Assembly (NCBI GenBank): GCA_011799875.1
Contig: CM022297.1
Span: forward strand, 540,252,795 to 540,316,794
Source of the DNA: Thinopyrum elongatum
Taxonomy: Eukaryota; Streptophyta; Magnoliopsida; Poales; Poaceae
Direction of reading: 5' to 3'
DNA length: 64,000 nucleotides
The stretch's first letter is position 1; each line of letters starts with the position of its first letter. Shown one piece after another: positions 34,028 to 45,543 of this stretch. The translations under genes and the position numbers were made by a program. The notes under the pieces are model-generated. The model did not search any database. It was not told the DNA's origin and saw nothing but the letters and a program-made list of their open reading frames with translations.

Positions 34028-34629
34028 ACATTTTTTTAACACAAGGAAGGCGCCGTCAAGCGCCACTATTTCATTCAACTCATAGACAATGTACAACATG
34101 AATTACATAGCCCTGAACCTGAAAGCTGAGAAGGGATTGCAGAAAAGGGCAAGGATACATTGGCATGAGAAGAACATGAACAACTAAAGACAGGTTCTAC
34201 TCTCGAGTTAAGAACCTGATGAGCACAATTGTGAGCAATTCCATTGGTATTCCTAGAGATGTGATAGACAACATTAAGAGAATGAGAGATTTGAAAGAAC
34301 TCGCTGATCGGTTGTCTACATATCCAGCTGATGTTGGTGTTATTGATATCTCTTGAAGCAGCCATGTTTGCTAATGAAAGATTGTCAGTGAGAAAAGAAC
34401 CTTGTTGAAATTGAAGCCTGCAAGAGATTTTAGCAGCAAATAGAAGTGCATAAGCTTCAGCAATAGGAGGTGAATGAACATCATGAGTAGAGACTTGAAT
34501 CATTATTCTTGAATCAGAATCGTCTTCGGGGAAGAGGATGTGAACACCAATACCAGTAGCCGGATTGCCACCATACCCAGGAACATTCTTCTTGTGCCAA
34601 GAAGCACTTGAATATATTTGGGTACCCAA
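34028..34629 (-). pseudogene. RNase H-like (RVT_3) 3' end of a LINE, antisense
   Basis: The minus strand encodes 184 residues with an RVT_3 RNase H pattern: GIGVHILFPED, then SPPIAEAYALLFAAKIS, a TDN motif (FLTDNLSLANM) and VYHISRNTNGIAHNCAHQVL near the end. A run of T at 34030-34037 on the plus strand corresponds to a poly(A) tail. The 5' side is cut by the poly(G) run and solo LTR at 34645, so only the last domain remains. In this family the domain forms the C-terminus of the RT polyprotein. Confidence 0.75.
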
Positions 34630-34642
34630 ATAGCCAAGATTT

Positions 34643-34644
<2 letters not shown>

Positions 34645-34693
<49 letters not shown>
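34645..34693. repeat. Poly(G) run of 49 bases
   Basis: An uninterrupted G homopolymer sits exactly where the first bases of the adjacent LTR (expected TGTAGGAG) should be. Such a run is very unusual in plant DNA and may be a sequencing or assembly artefact. Confidence 0.95.
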
Positions 34694-34694
<1 letters not shown>

Positions 34695-36794
34695 AGGAGA
34701 TATCCTAGAGGCAGTAATAACAGTTATTTTGTATCTCCAAGTTTGTAATGAATTGTTTATGTCCCATGCTATAACTGCTATGATTCTCGAGTCTGCAATA
34801 ACACGAGGCTCGGAGGAAAACGTCTGTGCACGTGTGGTATAATAAACGGTAAAATGTATTCCTAGTCTTGCCTCTAAGACTGGCTCAAGTATTGCATGAT
34901 GATCCTGTTTTCCTGATCATGGGCATGGATGTGCTGGCAATTTTGAGGGCACAATGTTAGTAGAACACTTGTGTTGAATCGACCCAGATTGATGTTATGC
35001 TATGAGATACATTCGTCACAAGTTTATGGTTAATAACACAGAGATAGTTAATGTTTGCATAATTCCTTAGACCATGAGAGCATTGAGTTCCTTCGTACTT
35101 ACTTCGTGAACTTTGGGGTTTGTTAAACGTCATCCGTAACTGGGTGGCTATTACGGTGGCTTACGGGTTCACGAAAAAGTATGGCAAGTAACGAGATAGC
35201 TCAAGATTGGGATTTGCTCCTCCGACGATGGAGAGATATTCTCGGGCCCTCTCGGTGTTACGGTATCCATCATCGTCTGGCCAGACACAAGGTGATTTGA
35301 TCACACGAATGCCGGAACACGGAAACGAGAAAAGATAACAAAACCGGTAACGAGGTAACTTGCATGGTGGACAAATTGTTGATCCACGGGGATGCAATAA
35401 ATCTCACCTCGGGTGTTTGTGACATATCGCGAAGCAACAGGAATAGCACACGGCAACTGGAGGTTCACTTGAATATTCATTCGTGTGGGTATAGGGGTCA
35501 ATATGGGTGTCCACGGCTCCGATGTTGATCATTGATCAGAAGGGGTTCCGGGTCATGTCTATACTTCACCGAACCTATAGGGTCACACGCTTAAGGGTCA
35601 TCTATCTGCTGAATACTAGACAGGGAGTCTGAGAGAAAGTTTCCGAAAAAGGTTTTCGGAGACAGCGGAAAAGTTTCGAAGAGAGAGGTCACCAGATGAG
35701 TTTCGGTGAAACCGAAAAGTTGTTTCGGGGTATACCATTAAGTCAAAATGGTTTCGGGACACCCCTGATAAATCTTGGAGGGTGCCAGAATTATTCTGGA
35801 AACTTTCTGGAATTTTTCGGGATGAAAACCGGAAATGTTTCGGAGCTGCCGGAACCGCTTCAGATGCTTTTCGCAGATGAAAATCACTAATCCGGAATTG
35901 TTCCAGAACGCGTTGAAAATTATTTAGTGGGTACTATAAATGTTCTAAACCCACATAAATATTTTCAGTTCGAACGGACGCTGAAAAATGTCGTCGTGAA
36001 TAGTAAAAGTGCTTTTTGGGATATTTTTTGGTGAGTCACCTTTTGGGATATTTCCAAAAGGCTTCTAGACGGGATTGGGGGCAAGCAAGCCCCTCATGGG
36101 AGGCCCCCAAGGGGGTGGCCGGCCAAGGGTGGAGCTCCTCCATGGAGCTCCACATGGCACCCCATTTCCCTCTTATGCCCTTTGTGTGTGACATAAAGTG
36201 GGGGTACTTTGGTATTTTGAATGTCCATCCTACCCCTTGGCTTTCCTATAAATAGAGGAGGAGTGGGCAGCCCAAAACTTCATCCTTGCTCTCATACTCA
36301 TGCCATAGACTTGTCTGGCTTCTCTCTCCCTCCCCGCGAAATAGTTTCGTACAGCCGAACGGCTGTCTGGGTTCCGGCAGGAACTAGTTCTGGACGGCGA
36401 AGCCCTGCCGGATAGCTGACACCGTATGTGTGCAACCCCGTAGAGAGGTCGTAGTTTCGATCTTTTGCCCGAGGGGTTGTTCGAGTGTCCTCCCGAAGGG
36501 CTGTCCGAATCTCCGTTCGAGTTACGAGGGTCCTCGCGAAGGGCTGTCCGCGACATCGTCCGGGGGACTGTCCGACCGCCTCCCGAAGGGCTGTCCGGCG
36601 AGGGAGTTCATCCTCGCAGTTGAGAGGTTGTAAATCCTAGCTGCGGGGATCTGCACCGACGATCTACTCCAACTCTTCTTCCGCTGCGCTTCGAGTCGGT
36701 ACGGATCAGATCAAACCTTGTATGCAATCTCCATAGTGGTCCTGGGCGTGCTCGCTATACCGAATTTTTTTATTTTCTGTCGCGTTCCCCTACA
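34691..36794 (+). mobile_element. Solo LTR (copia-like), 5' edge obscured by poly(G)
   Basis: The sequence from (TG)TAGGAGATATCCTAGAGG to CCCCTACA has the start and end styles of Triticeae LTRs and forms a short inverted pair (TGTAGG/CCTACA) if the first two bases are lost in the poly(G). It is about 2.1 kb with no gag-pol, consistent with a solo LTR. The interior contains Gly/Ser-poor short ORFs not claimed as genes, and at 36360-36600 repeated CGAAGGGCTGTCCG motifs. No target duplication can be read because the left edge is lost. It interrupts LINE-related sequence. Confidence 0.6.
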
Positions 36795-38030
36795 CCTTGT
36801 TGTACTTGTTCTTGCCCTTGAGAGAGTATGGTTGTAGATTGCTGCTCCTTCGGAGAAGGCGGCTCACTATTTGGATCTTCTTGGTGGGGCTTGCATATCT
36901 TGGACGGAGGCAATGGCTAGTGCAGCTTGGCGAACCTGACGGGGATGTATTCTTTCCTGCAAAAAAGAACATCGTTTCTTGCTTTCCACAAAGGGATAAG
37001 TATACTTTTCGTCCTCGAACTCTGCCGATAGTATAGAAATCGTCCCTCAACTACGAAACCAGCAAAACTCAGTCCTCGAACTATCAAAACCGGATACTTT
37101 TCGTCCCTCGAGCGGTTTTAGTACGTGGTGAACAGTAACTTGGTGAACAGTAAAATCGAAAAAAAAAACAAAAAAATCTCAAATTTTACAGCATCGAACA
37201 TACTCTGGTGCGCAAGGCACGTGCAAAATTTCGTGATGTTTCGACATTCGAGCAGCTCGTGGCAAAGAAAAAACTGTAAATATGTACGTCGGTGAATAGT
37301 AAATTAAACAATATTAATTTTTTTGGCATCAAAGAGGCTTGGGTGGGCAACGTGCGTGCAAATTTTCGTGGTGTTTGGGCATTGTACGAACTCGTGGCAA
37401 AAAAAAAAAAACAAAATTTGGCTCAGATTTATTTTTTTGAAAAAGTGCGCTATTTTGTTTTTTTTTGCTAGAGCTCCCCGTATGTCATTTGATCACGAAA
37501 TTTTGCACGCATCCTGCCTCATAGGGGTAGGGTGTGCGTGTGTATGTTCATAGGGGTGAGTGTATGCGCGTGTATATGAGCACTTGCGTCTGTACTATGT
37601 TAAAAAAAAAAGAAGCTGGTCTGATGGCCTTTACTCCAAAAAACAGAAGAAGAAATAAACAAAAATAATCTATACCTACTTATATATATATACACTAATA
37701 AAGTAATGTGCGTTTCGCCAATTTTTTATCCGTTCACCACCGAAAATAAATTTTTTCTACCCGAGGTGGTACTAAATTCTTATGCGTTTGTCTACTAGAA
37801 AAAGAATTTTCATATGTGTCGTACGTGGGCCGCACGCTGTGGCCCAGCGAAGCCAGCCCACTTATTTTTCTGCGCAAGCAGCTGGAAAAATTCTATTTTC
37901 CGCATAGGGCGATGAATAGTTGGAGTTTCGAACATAACAATCAATAATGGGCTGGCGCATTTTTCTTTCTCTTTGTGTTTTACTTCTCTTTTTATTCTCC
38001 TTTCCTTATCTTTTTTCCCTTTCAAGTTTA
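36795..38030. other. Repetitive non-coding region
   Basis: 36990-37150 resembles a degenerate MITE, with CTTTTCGTCCTCGAACT-type motifs in alternating copies. 37540-37610 ends in a poly(A) run after GTGTATATGAGCACTTGCG, like a LINE tail. 37680-38030 is AT-rich. No gene is supported. Confidence 0.4.
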
Positions 38031-38700
38031 TTTTTCTTGTAGAATTTATTTCGTAAATTAAAAATTCTCAAAAAATGTTCAGCATTAAAAAAACAAAATT
38101 TGGAAAATATTTAGAATTCCAAAATTTTGTTGCTATTTTGAAAAATATTCGGAACTTGCAAAAAGTTGCCCATTTTTTTAAAAAACTTATTGTTTTTCAG
38201 AATTGTTTGAGATTTCTAAAAAGAAAAAGGCATTTCAAAAAATGCTCCAAATTTGTAAAATATTCATGTTTTAGTTCAATTTTCAAATATAAAAATAATG
38301 TTCGTGTATGAAATATACACATTTTCTAAAAATCTTATGAATTTTCAACACATGTTCCAGTTTTAAAAAAATGTTCACAAATTCAAATAATGTTCATGTT
38401 TTTACAAAAAAGTTGGTGTTTTCAGAAAATTTTGTGAATTTTAAAAGATGTTCCCTTTCATATTTTGTTCTTATAAATTTTCAACACATGTTCCCGTTTT
38501 TAAAAAATGTTCACAAATTCAAAGAATGTTGATGTTTTTATAAAAAAGTTGGGGTTTTAAGAAAATATTTGTCAATTTTAAAAGATGTTTACTTTCATAT
38601 TTTGTTCTCGTTTTTTGAAAATGTACATAATTTTTAAAAAACTGTTCAGGATTTAAAAAATTGTTCATGTTTTCCTAGAATATTAAGAACCTTCATAGCT
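38031..38700. repeat. AT-rich repeat with AATGTTCA units
   Basis: Irregular array of units such as AAATGTTCACAAATTCAAA and TTGATGTTTTTA. A pair of copies about 95 bases apart (for example 38370-38400 and 38505-38540) shows local duplication. It is similar in style to the arms of the 31.4-33.1 kb element; probably a related decayed element. Confidence 0.5.
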
Positions 38701-39289
38701 TAAAATCCCCTCGATTGAAAGTAAGAGTAGATTGAATAACTCATGGACCTTCTCTGGCGTAGGATGGCGTAACAAAACTCTTAAATGCCCTCGATCAACG
38801 AATGGAGAAATAGGATGATTCCTTCACACGCGGCGAAACCGATAAGCTAAATATTCCTTTTTCATATGCACACAGGGTTTTGCTTGCACATATGATTCTC
38901 ACTGACTTTAAATGGCAACGCACGGGCATATGTGCTAGTAAAGAATAAAGAATAAAGAGAAACCAGGTGGGCTCGGCCCATGTTAAGTTTCCAGGCAGCG
39001 AAACCCGGCTCTCTTGATCTAATCCTCTCTCGCCTCCCTCGGAATCCACTTGACATCGCAACTGCGAAACGGCGGCGATGGCCATGGCGGCGGCTCGAGC
39101 TGGGGCTCGCAAGCTCGGGGGCGTCGCGCTCCGGTCGCCACAGGCGTCGGCGGCCGTCGACCAGCCCCACCTCGCTCTCCTCCGTCCACTCCACTCCCAG
39201 TCCCAGGTAAGGTTCCCCTCCTCCTCTCCGGTAGGTTTCGAGCGACGACTTGGAGAGTGGAGACGGGCGCCTCTGTAAGTTCTGGACCT

Positions 39290-40140
39290 CCAGCCCTCCA
39301 GGTGGCTGAATGGCTCTGTACCTTGAGACTTTGCCCCTGGTCTGTTCGCCTTGGCAATGAGGAAAAATCACTCGGTGGCTGATTGCTCTTTCAAATGGTA
39401 GATGGGTGAAATGGCTCATCTCGATGCCTTTGTGCTCCTATGGGGGAAAGATCAACAAGCGAATCTCAATGCTGGCCATGATAGAATTAATTGGAGACCA
39501 TTCCCCAAGTGATACTCTGCCGCCTCGGCATATTACTGCCAATTTACTTTGTCCATTCCCCAGCCTGACCTTGAGAAGATTTGGAGCCTCAGAGTTGAGA
39601 GGAAGGTCAAATTTTTTCCTTCGGTCGCTCGCACAAAATCGCCTCCCACTGCCGACAGACTGCAAGAGAGGGGATGTGATCATAATGCTGCGTGCTCGCT
39701 CTGCGATCAGGTGCTCGAATCTGCCAACCACCTCATTTGCAAATGCCCGTTTGCCAACGAAGCGTGGTTCAAACTTCAAACTCAACTGGCCAACTCCCGC
39801 AACTCCATCCAGATCTGAGAACTGGTGGCACACCGTTTGCTCCAGAGACAAATCATCCGCTGCAAGGCAGCCTACTTTGCGTGGCATCTGTGGAACGAAC
39901 GCATTTTCTTCAATTCCGTGACGTCGGCCAACGGTGTTACCTGTCTGATATCTGCAGATCCTAAGCTGATGGACTTAGCACTGTAGTGTCACGCCGCTGT
40001 ACAGGCATCGCACTGCTGGTGATTGCATTTTTGTTTTTCCTCCCTTTCCTCTGCACCTGTATCCCTTCTCTGTACATTCCTAATCTTTAGTGCATAGGCA
40101 GAGCTCCTGCCGTTCCGTTTCAAAACGAAAAAACGAAAAA
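39290..40140 (+). mobile_element. LINE fragment in intron 1 of copy A
   Basis: 39549-39818 encodes a zf-RVT domain (PQPDLEKIWSLRVERKVKFF, then HNAACSLCDQVLESANHLICKCP). The segment ends in an A-rich tail (AAAACGAAAAAACGAAAAA, about 40120-40139), the expected 3' end of a plus-strand LINE. It is 5'-truncated; the left edge is approximate. It lies wholly inside the intron and would be spliced out. Confidence 0.7.
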
Positions 40141-40143
40141 CCC

Positions 40144-40340
40144 GACTAGGGTCCTTTGCCTCTAGAACTTCTTGGTCGGATATGTAGCTCGAACAAGACC
40201 TTATCTCTCTAGGTGATGTCTTCCATCCACTAGACCACTACATTCCTCTCCAGTAGGTTTCGAGCAAAAGCAACTAGGGTCCGTTCTTCCTTAGCCTGTA
40301 CAACTTGTTGGTAGGATACGTAGCCTTATTTTGTAGATTT
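40144..40340. repeat. Imperfect tandem duplication in intron 1 of copy A
   Basis: GACTAGGGTCC...GGATATGTAGC at 40144-40190 recurs as AACTAGGGTCC...GGATACGTAGC at 40273-40333, a unit of about 130 bases. A related CTCTCCRGTAGGTTTCGAGC motif occurs at 39224 and 40245, on either side of the LINE fragment. Confidence 0.5.
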
Positions 40341-41157
40341 CCTTCGTCAAGAACGTCGTTTTCCTCTGAAAGAGATCTCGGTTGACTCATTTACATGAGC
40401 TTTGTTGTCTCACTATTTTGTCTAATCCTGCTGCAGGCCAAGGCGCAGAAGGCAGAGAGTCTTTTGGCTGAGATCCAGGAGACGAAAGAAGAGCTCTTCG
40501 CTCAGATGTTCGAAAACCGTGAGGTGCTGGGAGTTGAAAACTGTGGTCGTCAAGCCTAGGCCTGATGACCCCGCCTGGTAGAATCTATCTCCGACCCATG
40601 TTGGTTCGTTCCATCTCTGTTTCAATCTTGTTTGCAAGAATTGTATTCACTTCTGAGCTACCCTGCAGGTGCTTCTACCGAAGAGCAAAATTCATCAATT
40701 TTTTCTTCAAGTATGGAGGGCTTTGCCTTTTTTCCTATGCGGCTTCGCATGACTATATGAATTATCGCGAGTCTAAGGCGGCAGCTGAGGCTTCCAACAA
40801 ACCGCAAGAGAAGGAAGAGCAGCCTCTTGTCTGATGACAGAGACAATGACTGATCATCCCCTAGATATATGATTATATATACAGCTTCGCTAAACTATGA
40901 CTAATCTATCAATTAGAGTAGCAAGAACTGCACCTGGTTGAAGACCTGAGGTTCGGTGCAGGTTGCGGTTTGCATCCTGTACTGTTATTTTTTGTAAGCG
41001 TGATGCCAATTCTGTAGGCTCTGAGCTTGCCTAGATTGGGATGCGTTTGAGTCCTGATGATCTATGTACCTGGATGGATCGATGGATGATGTTCCAACCA
41101 GTGTTGCTGTCCATGTAATGAGCGATCATGGATCGATGGAGCCGTATGGCTGTGCTA

Positions 41158-41510
41158 GAATGTCTCATTTCCAGTTTTTCACAGTAAATTCTAGCTTTTG
41201 ATGGTAATCCTATCCATAACGTTCAGTGAATTCTTTAACCCTCACCTGTAGTTGCTGTTCAGTATGCATCCTAGTACATTTCTATGCTATGCTAGAGTGT
41301 CTCATTTCCATACTAAATTATAGCTTTTTATGGTAATCCTAGCCATAACATTGTAAAAATTCTTTAACGCTCATATATAGTTCTTGATATGTATGCATCC
41401 TTGCTACATTTCTATGCTATGCTAATGTCTCATTTCCACAGTAAATTCTAGCTTTTGATGGTAATTCTAACCCTAACGTTGCACAAGTTCTCTAACGCTC
41501 ATCTACATTT
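41158..41510. repeat. Three tandem copies of a unit of about 130 bp
   Basis: Starting at about 41158, 41293 and 41423, each copy contains TGTCTCATTTCC, then ATTCTAGCTTTTGATGGTAA (with substitutions), CATAACRTT, TTCTTTAACGCTCA and, between copies, ATTTCTATGCTATGCTA. It lies downstream of copy A; no coding potential. Confidence 0.8.
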
Positions 41511-42089
41511 CTGTAAGATGTGGTTAACCATTATTTTACACATAGTAGATATTAGTGACACTGGATACTGGAAACATTTGTTCTTCTGATTTCAGCAAAT
41601 TATAATTTTTGGAACCACCAACCACAGTTTATTACTGCTAACGCAGACTTGCAATTTTTAACTACTTCTGTGCACCATGTTTACTGCCTACATGTAAGAA
41701 ATTACATGTTTTACTGGAACAAATTATTTTTCATGTCACTATTGATCACATTTTTTATCCTACTCCCTCCATTCCATATTAGTTGTACAACTAACGGAGG
41801 GAGTACATGTTATCTTGGTGCTATTTTAGCATCAGGTAGAGTTTTTTGAAAACAATACATCAATTATGTCCGGCCATTTTTCATGGAGAACAAGCAGTTT
41901 ATTTTACAACATAACACACTTATATTTGCCGTACACTTTATCCTTGTTTACCAGGAAAATAGTTGCAGCAAAGTAATTTAGTAAAATTACAACATATTTT
42001 CAACAGACTACCTCTAAAAATATTTGTATTGTATTCATTTGTGCGTTCTACATATCGGCCTATCTACTTACTTTTGCTAGCTTACAGAA
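41511..42089. other. Non-coding stretch between repeats
   Basis: AT-rich. The only recognised item is the small Stowaway derivative at 41761-41805. No gene supported. Confidence 0.4.
41761..41805. mobile_element. Internally deleted Stowaway-type MITE
   Basis: TA, then CTCCCTCCATTCC, a short middle forming a near-perfect hairpin (TTAGTTGTACAACTAA), then GGAGGGAG and TA. The termini and TA duplication are diagnostic of Stowaway; nearly all internal sequence is gone, leaving about 41 bp. Confidence 0.8.
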
Positions 42090-42345
42090 TCATGAATTGA
42101 TCATCAAGATCATTGCTGAGTCAGATTCTCTCAAGTTAATCCAAGCGTGTAATCATGTATGATCGAGATTGGAGTACCTATACTGCGATTTTGGCAGACT
42201 GCTTCCACAAGGGTTTCAAGATTGGTTTGGTGTCGTTCCAAGATTGTTTTCCGAATGCTAACATGGTGGCGTCCATTCTTGCTACACATGCTTTAGATGA
42301 GAATTCTACTTTGTCTTGGGAGTGGATTCCCTAGTTTTATTTTAT
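42090..42345 (+). pseudogene. RNase H-like LINE fragment
   Basis: Read with one frameshift near 42155 it encodes IIAESDSLKLIQACN, then TAILADCFHKGFKIGLVSFQ and LATHALDENSTLSWEWIP. This is the end of an RVT_3 RNase H domain as in plant LINE polyproteins. No other LINE domain adjoins it. Confidence 0.55.
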
Positions 42346-42499
42346 TGCATGTTGTGAACGATGTAACTAATTATGATTTTAATTAATTGCGTTGAATGGC
42401 ATTCCCATAAAGAAAGGTTGTTCATCAAGAAGAAAAGAGGCGTGGTAGTAGCGATTTCCAACTTTATTATGGCACATCATGTTACTCTTTTCTTTTCCT

Positions 42500-42840
42500 T
42501 TTTTCTACTTTTTTTTTCTGTATAACGCAATACACATGAATGATTTTTACAAACTCAGTGGGCATTTTCTTAATATGCGAGATTTTTTTAATATATAGTG
42601 AAACTTTTTCCTTATAGGATGAACTTTTTAACATACTGTACACATCTTTTAAATATATACTGAAATTTTTCTGAAATTTTTTTAAATATAGTATTCTTTT
42701 TTAACATACAGTGAACATATTTTAAATGCATACTAAACTGTTTTAAAATACATGTGAACATTTTTGAATACATGTTTAAAAGATTAAAATACAAGATGAA
42801 CATTTAAAAAAATATTTGAACTCTATAAAAAAAATCTAAC
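42500..42840. repeat. AT-rich repeat with TGAACATTTT / AACATACTG units
   Basis: Irregular short repeats (TTTAACATACAGTGAACATA and similar) of the same style as those at 31.4-33.1 and 38.0-38.7 kb. No termini seen. Confidence 0.45.
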
Positions 42841-43276
42841 AAACGATTATTTCAAATTAAAGGTGGCTGGAAATCACCCGAGCGGACAGCAGGCTCGAAC
42901 CGCGTGCCTCGACTATATGACGAGAGCGTCATATAGGCTTGGTAATCCCATATTCTTTTTTTAAGCTTGATATGCCCATATTCGAATTCTGTTTTTCAGA
43001 CAAATTTCCATATTCGAAATGCAATCCCAAATTCCATCAAAGGAATTCTGAGAAATCAGACGGAACGGGGTGTGTTGGCTTAATTTCCTGAGGCCCGATT
43101 AGGGAAATGTCTGTTCAATTCTGAGAAACTGATGAATATGGGCTGGGCTCTCTGGAAACCTCTAGAAGCTGAGGAGGGTCTCGCACACGGAACGCGGCCG
43201 GCCGGAGGCGAAGAAGAACCCTAGCCAAGCCAAGCCAAGAACTTCCCGTCAGGAGAGGCGGCGAGATCCAGCCAAG

Positions 43277-45543
43277 ATGGCCATGGCGGCAATCCGATGT
43301 GCGGGAAGGAAGCTCGTCGGTGGCCGGGGGCCGGAGGCGCGCAGCCGGCTCTGGCCTAGGTCTTCTGCCTCAGCAGGTTTTGGTCCCTCAAGGTTTGTCC
43401 AGGTGAGCTCCCCTTTCTCCTTTCTTTGCCCTCCCCCTCTTCAGTTCGTTGAGAGGTCCGAGAGTTTACCCAGAACCTATACATTTCCAATTCCAATTTC
43501 GTACCAGTTCTTAGTGATTCAGATTTTACAAATGCTAGTAGCTGGACTGTAGCGAGGCGGTGGCCATGATAGCAACCTGCTATATGAGAGCAGATCGCCC
43601 CATAGGTTCCTGTTGAAGCAGATTAAGCAGTTGATGAATGAAAGCAGAGTGATTTCTGTAACAAAAATTAGTCGTGCTCAGAATGTAGCTGGTGGTGCGC
43701 TTGCTAAGCTAGCTAGGAATAGCGGTCTTTTGGAAGAATGGCACAACTCATGCCCGGTCCCAGCTATGTACCTGGTCAATTTAGATTGTACTATGCCCCT
43801 TTCTGAAATCTCTGTTTTCCCGCAAAAAAAGTTAACTGGCACAGGTTTCTTATGTTTGAGAGTGACGGCTGCTATAGTTTATATTCTGAAATTAATTGGG
43901 TCGGAAAAATGTGCTAGTCTACCATAGAAAAGACAAACAACGAGTTTACTCAGAAAGCACTATCATTTCTTTGTAATGTTTCTATTTTCGACATACTCAA
44001 ACGTTTGGTCAGTTCCATGCATACATATGGGTCACAGAATACAAGCTTCATATAATATGGGTCAGAATTGTGCAGTAATAATTTCCTGTGTCCACAACTT
44101 GTCCCAATGTGCTCATGAATGCACCGGCGTCGAGGCTTCGTATGCTCCGCTGCCTTGCATTGCTCGTATCTTGCGGAGTGCTGCTGAACTCTCTAGAACA
44201 TATATACTATACACAAGACAAGATGAATGAGTAACGGCCGTCCGATTCAACGAATGAGCAACTCATAAAGCAGGGATTTGCAGCCGTACGGACGTGCTGG
44301 CCGGTGTTCCAAGCCCTTTAGACCGTCGGATAGGAGATATTGATGCCCGCACAAAACACATAGTACCTTATCTTGAATTTTTTCGAACGAAATGGTTGAT
44401 ACTCTCTGCGGGTAGGTTTCTCAAGAATCCTTGCGCAAAGGCTAGCAGCGGGTTGCGATGACATAGTAGTATATTTTGCAGCAGGCAATGGCTGCCCTGC
44501 AGTCACCGTAGCAGCACAAGTGCATTTTTTACTAGCTTTCCTTTCTTTTTTCACATGGCTACACCCTATATGCAATGGCACATGCTCCTTCTCGGGTTAT
44601 TTTTTGTTTGGTCATTAGCCTACAAGCAAAGGCATGCAACTCGGTATCTATTAAGAATTTAAAAAATTACCAACTACTGAGTATATTAGCAAAATATTGT
44701 TTGAAACATATACATATTTTACTTTCTTCAGCTTAACAAATTTTCCTTTAAATCCATTTTTGTAAACAATGATTCAGTTATACTGGTTCAGTAATCTAAA
44801 AGATATTGTATGTCTAGGACACCACAGGGTGACAGGCTGACGGCAGTTATGATCTTGTCCGAAATAATCATAGTTAAATACTAGGAAATACGTGCCTTGC
44901 ACGTGCCTCTTACGCCAAACTTGATGCATTCCTTGGCACCATATCGTAATGAAACACCTTCAGTGACCTTACCCTTGTTCAAAATAAAATAAAATCCAGG
45001 TTCTTCTGTATATTTCCCATTTCAGTTTCAATGTTGTAGTTCTTAGTGATCCAGATTTAAGTAGCAATGGGTACAAGCTGCGTTGTGCTTACGACAAAAC
45101 CTGCTGCTGCAGTCGTTCACATCACCTCAGAGTGAAAAGGCTAGACTCATGATGGAAGTACGAGAGAAGAAAGAAAAGCTGTACTGCCTTATCGATGAGT
45201 ACACTATGAATGGTGGCAAGCTAGGCTGGGCAAACTTCGACCTGTTGCCACATCTTTGGCCACAAGTCCATCCTAGGCCCAATGATCCTGTTTGGTATGT
45301 GTGCTTCTATTATTTGTAACATTTGCTTAAATCTATGATGATACCGTGTTTAGTTGTACAATAACTAACTCTTTATGTCTCACTTCGATGATTTTCAGGC
45401 GTTTACTTCGGATAGAATACAAAATGTACATTTACTGGATGATTTTCAGTCCCCCGATAACTGTCTATGCAGTCTGGGTCTTCTTCCGTGAGAGGGCCAA
45501 GAAGAAACGCATCCGCCGGGAACAAGAGTTCCTTGTTGTCTGA
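43277..45543 (+). CDS. Small tandem-family membrane protein, copy B, intact (150 residues)
   Basis: Exons 43277-43402, 45113-45294 and 45399-45543, with GT-AG borders and matching phases, encode 150 residues. Residues 1-42 are Arg/Ala-rich with few acids (MAMAAIRCAGRKLVGGRG), like a mitochondrial presequence. A charged helix follows (SEKARLMMEVREKKEKLYCL), then a PRPNDPVW motif that spans the exon 2/3 junction. A single hydrophobic segment (YWMIFSPPITVYAVWVFF, about 113-130) and a strongly basic C-terminal tail (RERAKKKRIRREQEF) complete it. The layout suggests an N-terminal domain facing one side of a membrane and a short basic tail on the other. I do not recognise the family and assign no function. 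Copies A and C flank it in the same orientation. The start is shared with copy A, which also begins MAMAA, and the ATG lies in a GC-rich leader with GGCGGCGAG just before. Confidence 0.7.
43590..43850 (+). mobile_element. LINE RNase H fragment in intron 1 of copy B
   Basis: The ORF starting at 43613 encodes a piece typical of the RVT_3 end (VTKISRAQNVAGGALAKLAR, then LLEEWHNSCPVPAMYLVN). No RT or endonuclease accompanies it. The rest of the 1.7-kb intron (43403-45112) has no supported gene. Confidence 0.55.

Larger units (their letters stand above)
39078..40834 (+). pseudogene. Small tandem-family membrane protein, copy A, with a frameshift in exon 2
   Basis: Exons 39078-39206, 40437-40577 and 40669-40834 are set by GT-AG borders and by comparison with copy B. 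Exon 1 encodes an Ala/Arg-rich N-terminus (MAMAAARAGARKLGG) like an organelle-targeting presequence. Exon 2 begins with a charged helix (KAESLLAEIQETKEELF). Its second half, with the conserved PRPDDPAW motif, is in a different frame, so as read the protein stops after about 83 residues at 40557-40559. Exon 3 gives a hydrophobic segment (FINFFFKYGGLCLFSYAA) and a charged tail ending EKEEQPLV. Exon 2 is 141 nt where 140 or 143 would keep the frame, so the break is a net 1-base gain or 2-base loss, or a sequence error. Function is unknown. Mitochondrial location is an inference from the N-terminus. Confidence 0.6.

Noticed and set aside
42880..42950. tRNA-like B-box (GGTTCGAGCCT on the minus strand)
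   Set aside because: No acceptor or anticodon stem can be drawn around it; similar text is common in degenerate transposon sequence.
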